Source: Neelides folsomi (taxonomy: Eukaryota > Arthropoda > Collembola > Neelipleona > Neelidae). Taken from it: a DNA stretch of 59,833 bases. Positions 40,087 through 50,000 of this stretch are shown here, one piece after another. Positions within the stretch are counted from its first letter, which is position 1. The number at the start of each line of letters is the position of its first letter. Position numbers and translations under genes: made by a program. A model generated the notes under the pieces. It made no database searches. It was not told the origin of the DNA and saw only the letters and a list, made by a program, of their open reading frames with translations. The stretch is from contig JAQGBZ010000371.1 of the NCBI GenBank assembly GCA_034687125.1, positions 1-59,833 on the forward strand, given 5' to 3'.

Positions 40087-40501
40087 CAGGGGCGTAGCGT
40101 GATTTGGTCCGGCCCGGAGGCGAGCGGCCATGGTCCGGCCCCTGTATGTAATATACTCAAAATTCTATCAAAATTTTGAATATATCTATAGGTATATAAA
40201 TTTTTTAGTATTAAATAAATAAGATTATTTTTTAAGCATTAATAAGGGCCATAAGGGGGGCCGGACCTAGGCAAAATATATACTAGATATTATTCAAAAA
40301 ATAAAACGAGATCACATTTGACGAGAATAAAAATAAATATGGACCTTGGTCAAGAGAAAATTTTAAAAAATTCAATTTTATTTAGTCTAAAGTTCCTTGC
40401 AATTGGAAAAATATCTAGTGTCTACTCCGCATTGGTCCGGCCCCCCAGTTGTCCGGCCCGGAGTTGACAACTCCTCTTAACTCCTCGGCGCTACGCCCCT
40501 G
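40087..40501. mobile_element. hAT-type MITE with 8-bp target duplication
   Basis: The element begins CAGGGGCGTAGCG and ends with its exact reverse complement, a perfect 13-bp terminal inverted repeat. It is flanked on both sides by the 8-bp direct repeat ACTAATTG (40079-40086 and 40502-40509). An 8-bp duplication with CAGGG-type ends is characteristic of hAT transposons. At 415 bp with no open frame it is non-autonomous. Its ends are GC-rich, with repeated GGTCCGGCCC words, while the core is AT-rich. The intact target duplication suggests a fairly recent insertion. It lies about 0.8 kb before the PKI coding exon. Confidence 0.93.
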
Positions 40502-41332
40502 ACTAATTGTACTTAAGCTACAAACTGTATATGATTATTGGTATTGGTATTTATCCCCATCTTACATACGGGAAACATGATGTATCAGTAGTTACAATCG
40601 TCATTTTATTGACCTTTGATAAATAACATCACATCGCAATATTTTACTTACCTACATAATATGTATATAGGTACGAATATTTACATTATACTGATATTAT
40701 ACCGATACATTATATTGTATTATATTCTTTACTGTCAAACTTAAGATTATGCCTACCTCGAATAAGAAAGAATTATATGAAGAAAGGAACGGAAAGGATG
40801 AGAATTGAAAAGACAGAGAGAATAAGAAAAAGCGAGTTTATTTGAAAGTATGTATTTCATTCTGTCATCTCACTGGGAGAGTCTTTTATCAATTTATTTC
40901 TAAGCTATTCGACCCGACCACTTCTATTATCTCTTTGCTCTACGAAATGGACCGGAAGATTTTTCTTGTCAGTCCTCCCCATTCTCTTGACGGAGGAGAA
41001 AAAATAGAAAATTGGACCATTTTCTAATAGCTAATACTAATATCTAGCCCATTATCTCATCATCGATTCCCATTATTCAATCTTAAAATGATTATCCTTT
41101 TTCATCATCCTCACAAAAGTCGTTTCTCATCCACTATTACTCTCATCCAAGTTTATGGCCATCCCGTAAAAATATTACCAATGTTTTATTTACTAAACTC
41201 TAAACTTTTCTAAGCTACGAGTATTGTAACTCGTATAAAGTTCTCTAAACTATAAAGAGAAACTTTATTCGAGGAAAGGAATTGTTTAATTAAATTTCAA
41301 TTTTTCCAGAGAGCGGAGTTTTGATTTGAGGA

Positions 41333-41930
41333 ATGGGTGAACCCGGAGGAAGCAAAACCGAAGGCTCATCTGGGGACGAGAAGGCTGCTGAGCCTCTTCA
41401 GGATGGACAGACAAATCCAATAAGCATAGCGACCATGACAGCTGACGAGCTGAAACAATTTATTGATACGGGACGAACCGGAAGGAGAAACGCTTTGCCC
41501 GATGTGTCTCTCCCTGAAGTGAACACAACGTCGACGGCTGGAGTCGCTGAAGCCCTCGAATCGCTCACTGTACAGAATTCTCCTCCCGCGCCCTCGCAGT
41601 CGCTCGATCAGCCCTCCGGTAAGGTTTCTACACAAAGGCACTTTCCGTCCGACAAACTCTATTTCTACTGAATAACTACAGCTCTTGGAAAATTAGAGAA
41701 AGAAGGGATCAAACATTTGGCGAACAACATTCACCTCAGAGCACAAATCTAAATACTAAAATCGATTATAAACATAAAGCTATAAGACCATCATGAGCTT
41801 CCCAAATTAAATATAAAATATTTACTACTTGGAGTTGTTCGAGCTAATAGAAGACTAAATTTTGAATTCCACCTTAATTTTATTTCCAGGTGGAGATGGG
41901 AATTCTGATAAGCCAAATTCGGACTCATGA
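41333..41930 (+). CDS. cAMP-dependent protein kinase inhibitor, PKI family (2 coding exons, 108 aa)
   Basis: PKI proteins bind the free catalytic subunit of PKA as a pseudosubstrate and carry it out of the nucleus. Exons: 41333-41618 and 41890-41930, joined in phase 1 at GT-AG sites (G/GTAAGG donor, TTTTATTTCCAG acceptor). Residues 43-55 read FIDTGRTGRRNAL; in vertebrate PKI-alpha the equivalent is FIASGRTGRRNAI. The aromatic anchor Phe43, the two Arg before the pseudo-acceptor Ala54, and their 11-residue spacing are all conserved, with Leu for Ile at the next position. Residues 71-80 (VAEALESLTV) fit a leucine nuclear export pattern, like LALKLAGLDI in PKI-alpha. The product is about 30 residues longer than mammalian forms (about 76 aa), mostly in a Gly/Glu-rich N-terminus. 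A good acceptor ending at 41309 shows that an upstream untranslated exon exists. Confidence 0.92.
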
Positions 41931-42342
41931 TTTTACTTTCAAACTCTTGGTCCTTTCGAGTGAAGATGTGTACCTTATTGTCTTATAAATATTATCTATA
42001 TTGTTATCCTTCTTGTCTGTTGTTTGACGAGACTTCCCGAGGTTTCCCTCCCACGCTCTCCTCCTCATCTTTCTCCCGAAGAGGCGGAAGCGGAGATGAT
42101 CGAGAGTCCGTTGATCGAAAATGAAATCTCCTCTTTGAAGAACGTGGGTCGAGTACGAATTGGGACCATTATATTATGAGAATACTGACGACGGCGGGCT
42201 CCGGAGTTCTTGTAGAGAAACTTGAGTGGGGCATTCGACTTTCTTTCTCCTTTTATATGACTTACGGCGGCTCCATTTCGTAGAGTGGGGGCCGTCGGCC
42301 CATGGATGCTCTGAGCTTGAAAGGATGATGCCTCAAAATAAA
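41931..42342 (+). other. Likely PKI 3'-UTR ending at AATAAA (42337-42342)
   Basis: After the PKI stop the sequence stays GC-richer than the surroundings for about 400 bases and meets AATAAA at 42337. Frames on both strands are open here (for example minus 42388-42065, 107 codons, and a plus-strand run reading HLSPEEAEAEMIESPLIENE), but none has splice support or a recognisable domain. A 3'-UTR is the simplest reading. Confidence 0.45.
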
Positions 42343-43592
42343 GTTCTCCGCTCTCAAAGGCATCTCTGATTGATGCAGGTAATCCCAAGTTTTTCCTTCT
42401 CTTAAACGCCCTTCTCTCGAGCCCTCCTATCTCTAATTACCGTCTTCATACATCCATACGTCCATCTAAACTCCTCTGATGTCTCCTTCTATTACCTTTT
42501 TTATAACTTTCCCCCACTTCCCCCATTCTCATTCGCAGAGCCGCATTTGGCACTTCGAGTGGAAGAGTTAGATAAGTGTATTATAGGCTCATTATGAAAT
42601 GCTCCTGAGGTTCATACAAGGAATATAATACAGGACAGGAGGAATATTATCAGAGATTTGATATAATGTATAAGTATAGTAAAATTATATTTAGTGAAGG
42701 TATACTAAATGCCTACTGCGAACTAACATCTGGATCTTTGTTCAACAGTAATGGATTAGGGATTACAATAAACTTTCCTAAAAGGTGAAGAATATGTGTT
42801 CTAGCCTTTCTTCTAGCAGAGAATTTGAAAGTATTTTTCTCAATAGCTTTGGCTATAAACATTTGATGAGATTCCTTTGGGTTCTTTTAAGCCCTACATG
42901 TAAAGTTCCAAAACTTCTCCGCTTTCTCCCAAAAAAAGAAGGACCAAATGGCTATTTCTGTGGTTGAATCTGCTGGCCAATAATCAATATATAATTTATA
43001 TTTACATATATCTTCAATAGTTCTTGTAAGCATTATTTGTTTACAAGATTTGGATATTTAGAAATTTAATCGTATCAAGTACAATATTGAATTATGTAAG
43101 AGTTTGTATGCATAAGTGATCTATCAATTTTTATCTTTTAAGAACTTCGGTTTTAAATATTTTTTTCAAGACACATCTCAGGTTTATAATAGAATTATTT
43201 TATCGTGAGTATTCAGAAGAATACTTTGGGATGCGGGTGATAGCATCGAATTTCAAATTGTGAGGACTCGAGTTCGACTCTCGCAAGTTGAAAAAAATAA
43301 AAACGTTTCTGTGCTTCACTCGCTTTCTATTGGGTTCTTTGCTGTAAGAGGTCGATGATGAGAAAAAGAATCTGATTTCCAGTATTTAGGAAATTAGTTT
43401 AATTAGTTAGGTAGGCTCTCGGGCCTATGATGAATACTCTGCAAATATGAGATCTCTTTTTGAATTAATTAAAAATGTTCAATTCAATTGTTTTGGCATA
43501 TGTAATTTTTATTAACTTAATTGCAGAACAAACTCACACAAAAAAGTTACAATTAAAAAAACTTTCTTCGTATACAAACAGTCATACAATTA
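42343..43592. other. Intergenic DNA between the convergent PKI and takeout-like genes
   Basis: The stretch is AT-rich after about 42600. It contains a weak tRNA-like sequence at 43228-43295 (separate entry) and otherwise nothing I can support. The two flanking genes converge on this interval. Confidence 0.4.
43228..43295 (+). repeat. Degenerate tRNA-like sequence (tRNA pseudogene or SINE head)
   Basis: GATGC/GCATC can form a 5-bp D-arm-like stem. Further on, CGAG-TTCGACT-CTCG forms a T-arm with a 4-bp stem and correct 7-nt loop, carrying the TTCGA core of an RNA polymerase III B-box. The putative acceptor stem pairs poorly and the anticodon arm is weak, so this is not a functional tRNA. It fits a decayed tRNA or a tRNA-derived SINE, followed by an A-rich run. 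Confidence 0.3.
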
Positions 43593-43598
43593 TTTATT
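43593..43598 (-). promoter_or_regulatory. Candidate poly(A) signal of the takeout-like gene
   Basis: This reads AATAAA on the minus strand about 420 bases after the stop codon at 44020. Another copy of the hexamer lies further on, near 43506. The choice between them is a guess. Confidence 0.3.
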
Positions 43599-44019
43599 TA
43601 GCGATTCAACATTACGCTAGTTGCATACAAAAGAATCATCCATAAGTAAACAGCAGTAAAGTTGACAAAAGTAGTCATCTCTCCATATAAAAAGGGGAAA
43701 GTAGGAAAACGTAGTAAAAAACTCCTTTGTTGATAATATTCCTTTAAAAGACTGGTTTTCAATTGGGAATAAACTTCACATTACCTTCAAGTCATGCGGA
43801 TAAAACATGAAGTAAGTGGAGAAAGAAGAGTTAAAAAGAAGTCATCGGACTCCCGGGACTCAATATATATTTCCCATATGTATGTAATATTGGTAGCTTT
43901 CGCGGTAGTGACACAGCGAGGAATTGATATGGGATGTTGTGAGAGAGGACAAAGTGGAAAACAACAATAAGACATCGGATATGTTTGAGAAAAGGAGCAG
44001 AATTGAGGTTTCAAATTGA

Positions 44020-47000
44020 TTATAACAATTCTGACAATTCTGAGTCGCTGACATCTGCAAAATGGTCTGGTGAGAGGGAGGAGAGAGCTTTGTTGGTAAG
44101 AGTGGAAACCATTTCTCCGACTTGAGCTCCGATCTGAGGCTTCACTTCTTCGAAGATTTCTTTTCCGTTGTCGTTCAGGAAGTTATTGATGACCGTACCT
44201 AGTGGAATACATAAAAGAAAAAAAAATTAATTTCTTCCTTCCTGCCTTTATTACGAGTTACAATGTACTCGTACAGTGTTAGTTCATACATTGGATTATT
44301 AAAACCTGATTGAATCAATCTTAAGTTAACTAATAACTCTCAGAACTTTGGCGTCTAATTGGCTAATGCATTTACCAATGGTCTGCTGCTTTATTATATT
44401 AGGTCTATTAGTATTGATTTAATAAACTTTCGAGAGCTAATTGTATTTATATTAATAATATAAATTCCTGATATTAATTATGGATAAGTGCACCTATTTT
44501 GAGGGTTGTTGATGGAAGTGATATTTTAAAGAATTGAAGAGCTTAACTAAAGGCACAATTAATCTATTGTATACCCATTCATCAATTTACTTAAAAGGTT
44601 TTCTCTTTCTTTCCAGGTGAGAGGAGCCGGTTTGTGTTCTATTATCCAAAATATTAAATACGACACGAAGGTTCCTGAGGGTAATTAAGTGCCGGACACC
44701 CTTTCATCTCTACTTAACTAGAACTTACGCATTATGTATTATGTTAGTTCCCTATTGTTGAACTATACATTAATTTCCACTCATTATACCTAAATTATAT
44801 ACATTGAGTATGTAAAGTAGGAACAATCATGATGCATCGTGTGCTAAAATATTTACCTTTACACAAGTACGTACGAACATATTAAAAATAACTTAACAAT
44901 TAAAATCATTTGTATAGAATTTGTAATTAATGAGAATCCTGTAACTTTTACTATTTTTTATAAAATCATAATTGATATGATTAGTTATTAGAATAATATT
45001 AGTTTGAAATGTTTATAATTATAATAGTATTTTTTTTGAGTTGACTCGAAAGGCTCGGCATTTTGTAATGCGGTGGTCGCCTCAGAAATACAACAATATT
45101 CGATGAGGTGTATAGTAAACTGGAAAAATACAAAAAGAAACTTACCGAGGAATTTGTCTCCATTGAAGAGGTTCGTGAGATGAAGTTTAATTGTTGTAAT
45201 ATCCAAGTCAAGATCCGTTTTCTAAAAATAATTAATTTTAAATATCTACCTTTATAAAATTCCAGTCTTTGTAACATTAAGGGAACTTTTCTCTCTTACT
45301 ACAACAGTGGGAGCTCAATTGTAAATGCCAATCTGACCGAAATCTTTCCGTATAAAACACGACAGGCATTTTTTTAATTAAACCGATCGTCTTAGAGAAA
45401 TCTGCGACAATGTGGGTTTTGACAAGGAGGAGAAACACTTCACTTTTGAAATATTTTGGAAAAGTTGGCGAGTTTGAGTTTGACATACGTTCATATGGAA
45501 CCGTTTTTTCACAAATTCTTTCCCTCCCTTGCCCTATTCTATGATTTAAAAATATTGTGTCCGGCTCCGGGCCCATAATGTGCTAGGAGTGGATCGTTCC
45601 TGTCCGTCCCGACTTTCTGGCTCGGGTAATACCCGAATCGGGTGGCAAATGCCAAATTCTGTGTCATTGTCATGATCTTAAGAGGTTTTTAATATTAATT
45701 CAGCCCACACTGTTGTAATAAGAGCTAAATGTCGACGGATTACCTAAATACACTGATATTTTATAACTAAAGACCAGCAAAGGGCCCGTCTCCCGACGGG
45801 TTCGTAACTTCTATCCATTGTATGTCCTAGACCGAAATCTGTCTGGGGGTTATGATTTTAAAAGTATCCGGGTCGGGGGACAGATATCGGACCCTACGGT
45901 TTGTACCATTTAATAGTTTTTAATGGAAAGAAGTTATCAACCAGTCGGGAGACTGGCCGATTGCTGGTATTTCTATAAAATTAGTTAATATACTCTCCAG
46001 TTAAGTATGGAGTTGTTTAAATAATGATTTTTTAGTAGTTTACTAACCTTTACGATGACATTTTTGTGCCCTTCTCTCAAAACAACGCCAAGTTTTCCTG
46101 ATCCTCTGGCAGTCACTCCGCCTATATTATATCGATAAAGTTATTGACTTTGTTCGTGTATTTATTGAGAATTGAGCTGATTTTACTTAAATGTATGTTA
46201 AATGTTAAGATGAAGAGGTAAAAGCAAGAATGTTTGCGAACGCTTTAAAGATAATTAATAAATATTTACTAGTTATATCGTTAGCTCATTAATCATTAAT
46301 CTACATGTATGTAAATATATTCTAATCTAGATTGTTAGTTTAATTTGCAAGTATGCATTTAATTAAGCATAAAAATAAATTTTAAATTACTATACTATTG
46401 TATACAAAAAATAAAATGATGCAAGTATTATTGTTTATTGTTTTAGCTATAAATGCTATATGTTTAGCATACGAAATTCAAATATAATATAAATATTATT
46501 TAAATGTTAACATGTCATATCTATTAAACTTTAACTAATATTTATAGTATGTTAGATATAATAAAGTATTCAATGAATTTATTTCTTTAAGTACGAATAA
46601 AAAATATATAAATACAAATAAATACTTAAATGTCATTCAACATAAATGCAATGCATTATTGAATTAAGAATCTGTATTTTAACCTGATTATGATTCTCAA
46701 GCTACCTAAAAATATGAACTTATAAATATTATTATAAAAATATAAATACATTTTTGTGTATATTTTGTTAATAACTTTTTCATGAAATCAGGATAAAGTC
46801 TTTTTCATAATGACGCAACAGAACTTATATTTATACAACGTACAAATACATACAACGTATATTTATCTTAATATAAATAACTAGAAAAAATATTTATGAA
46901 GATTTGGAAGTTTATCTATTATCGTTTGTGCTTTCACTTTTCTTTCTTTCAACTTCAGTTAACTGAAGCTTATTTTAGTAAGCATAGATTTTTATGCATT

Positions 47001-50000
47001 ATACTACATAGCTCGAGGTTAAAATGTTTCTGTAGAATACAGACATTTCTTTTATGATTTTTTAATGTAGATTTGTAAGATATTAGGAAATTCAATTTTG
47101 TTGATAAATGTTTTACAAAATTCAAAGCTTAAATACTCCCAAAAATAAGTTGTCTTCTACCATTAAATTCAACATAATGAAGTTTAGAATGGTGATCTAA
47201 TTGAAGAAAGTGGATGGGTGGAAGTAAATTTTTTAGTGAGTTCTATATAATTGAATTTGGATATAGAGAGGTATAAAATGAAATCACCGAGATTGAGCCA
47301 GAAGCTCCCGCTTCCTCCAATTGGGAAGAAGAACAAATTTCCGGAAAGTTGATAATTCCCTGTAATCTGCATTGTAGGGATGGAAAGATCAAAGTCAAGC
47401 GTCCTCTTCTTCATGTCGACTCTGCGTGGATACAAAAGTTAACGAAATTACTATTCCTTCAAATATTACTCCTTAGTACCAACTCTAACCATATACTTTA
47501 TTTTGAACCAAATTACAATAATTTTCTTTCCTTCAGGCCTTTTAAACTTCCTTAACAAGGAATGACAACTTCAATGGGTGAATAGCAGTCATTTCTTACA
47601 ATTAACTCTGCTTTTACTTTTCAATCCTCCAACTTACCCTATAATTACTAATTTATTCCATTCAATTGAAATGAGTCCTTCGAACTCTTTTTAAAAGTTT
47701 TTATGATGAAAAATCGAAATTATAACTCAAAGAGCAAAGGAATTCAATTTAAGCCTGACTGAGACTTTGTATATTTTATATTCAACATGGACTCATGTTA
47801 CAAAAACTTCAAAGTTGAGACTTAATTGCACAAAATATGCCAATGAGAGGTTTTTACGGTTCTTTAATTTCAAATTTGGAAAGTATATAAACAGCACCCT
47901 TAAAGTAAATGGCACACTATGGTATTTGATAAATCTCTGAGGCCTATCGATCCTTCCACACGAGTTGTAAATAAATATGAAGGAGTTTTCCTCTGGGTGT
48001 GTGAAAGAATAATGTTTCATACATTTTGATATACATACAGTTACATTATGTTTGGTCAATGGACGTTAAAAAATAATTGCATTTTTAACAAGACCGTTAA
48101 GTTAAAGTTTGATGAAACTGAATATATGAATAATTTAAATGTTTATCATGTTTATAAAATTCTTTTAATATTTAAGTTACATTAAAAAAATCACCCGTCT
48201 CACGATTAAATTATTTTTAAAAATTGTAATCTAAATAATCTATGACTCATACATATAGGACATAATACAAAATCATCATACCTACATACCCACTAAATAA
48301 TAAGGGTATACTCCATATTTACTAATATTCAGTACTAACATTCAGTTAGTGTTTGAATAAGACTACCAAAAAGTAGTAAATACTATTAGTATAGTATGAG
48401 TATTATGATTTCCATATGCATTAAAATTTCATGAAGGCATTGAAGGTGAAAATCGGAGTTTGGGGTCTCTGAGTCGCATTGAGCGGTTGTGACTCTTGCC
48501 AAAACTTTGAGGTTTTGTGAGCGACGAGTCGGAATAATAAATACAAAGGAAGAGCCAACTCCAACCATTTGCTAAATCCATGATGAAGGCAATTTTCTCA
48601 CCCAAATTCTGATTTGTTGTATCCTGCCAGACCCCGAACTTCAACATTGGAGAAAGTCGCAATAACTTTGACGGGGCCGCTTCCATGTGTGAACGCCACG
48701 TTGTTAATGAACAACGGATCCATTGGAGGCAAATTGATTTCAGGGATACCTGTCTTGATCCGAGGCTTCAAGTCTTCAAGAATCATCTTGAGACATTTGT
48801 TCAGCTTGGCTCCATCCGAATGGTCGCATCTCCTAATTGGCCCGTCATACTCCACTTTCTCTGTCACAGCAGTCGTCGTTGGGGAAGGACTTGATGAAGG
48901 AGTCATGACTATAGCCATTTCGGTCCCAGACTCCTCTTCGTTTTCTAAATTAAAGGAAAGAAATATGAATCAAAATCAATATTGAGGTGGAAATCCCTCT
49001 GTATCTTTTATGCTAATTCCTCGTCCTCGTTTCATCCATTATTCATTACTTTTCAATTCAATATAGGTACATTGAGTAAATTTCAATTCTTTTGAAGTGA
49101 TTAGTTTAAGACTTATCTAAAAAAATTGTTTTACATTTTAATATTAAACCCAGTTTACAAATTAATTTATTCATAATACCAACTAAAATTTTTTGTCTCT
49201 CTCTTTTACATCTAATGAAAGATAGTAAGATATTAAGCTTTAGAAAAATTCCATGATCCTTTCCATTATAGCATTAAGGTAAACAGAAATATTTGATCAA
49301 ATACCTCATTCATATTTAATCTAAAAGGGAAAGTGTGGGAAAAGGATGAGTCAGGAATTTGAGTCTCGATGATCGGAGAGTTAATTGTCAGTGTGGGGGA
49401 GGATACAGGAGGGAATGAGAAGTCCTGAGAAAAGAAATCCCTAGGTAGGAATGAAAAGGAGATGGGATGATGGAGATTCATTATTGAGCATCTGAATGGG
49501 ACCAAAGTAGGGCGACCACTTTCGCATGGTCGGACCCTCGAAGATGTAAAATATCCTATTTACTCCCAAGAAGAGGTCTTGGACGTCGGCTCATTCGCCT
49601 TCCAATCTCACCACCAACAACGAAGGCTCTCATTGTCCTTCCTCTCTTAAATGGAAATAGTCATATCAACATACATACATTGGGTCCCATGCATTTGAAA
49701 GTGAGTTTGCACAGGTCGAAATGTCCTTCGCTCTTGCTGCATATATAATAAAATAATAACCATTTGGTTCTTCCCCAACTTTACAGTTATTGAAGTCGTT
49801 GGATCAAACTCTTATGTGTGGATCTTTAAATCTCTCCAGTAAAGATAGAAAAAAGGGGAAAAATGGAAATTTTTGAATTTCCTTTTAGATGAATAAATCA
49901 AAGAAACTTACCTACATTACTCTCTATAGTCCGTACTTTACCTACCTACTACACTACACTTTATTCAGATTGCTTAAAGAAGAGGAATGCATTGTACAAT

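Larger units (their letters stand above)
22623..41309. other. Long AT-rich region without a confident gene; may include a PKI 5'-UTR intron
   Basis: No exon chain could be supported over this 18.7 kb. The PKI coding exon is preceded by a good acceptor (TTTTTCCAG, ending 41309), so an untranslated first exon should lie upstream, perhaps here. GC-richer, CpG-bearing patches that could be promoters or UTR exons occur at about 30370-30600, 31080-31160, 35390-35560 and 38190-38420. Weak coding-like stretches at 26503-26691, 29016-29420 and 34463-34675 are discussed separately. The remainder is AT-rich with dispersed TACATA-type runs. Confidence 0.4.

Noticed and set aside
42065..42388. 107-codon minus-strand frame opposite the end of the PKI gene
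   Set aside because: More simply explained as the antisense of a GC-richer PKI 3'-UTR; no splice or homology support.
45277..45576. 99-codon minus-strand frame in an intron of the takeout-like gene
   Set aside because: No recognisable domain, no splice phase that fits the host gene, and it lies beside GC-rich repeat sequence.
48386..48985. Other open frames on both strands around the second exon of the takeout-like gene
   Set aside because: They are shadows of the JHBP exon 48944-48602.
49266..49505. Minus-strand exon-like segment with a good TTTCTTTTCTCAG acceptor and a GAG/GTATTT donor inside intron 1 of the takeout-like gene
   Set aside because: Its open frame is phase 0, while the flanking exons need phase 1; in the required phase it hits a stop, so it cannot be a simple cassette exon.
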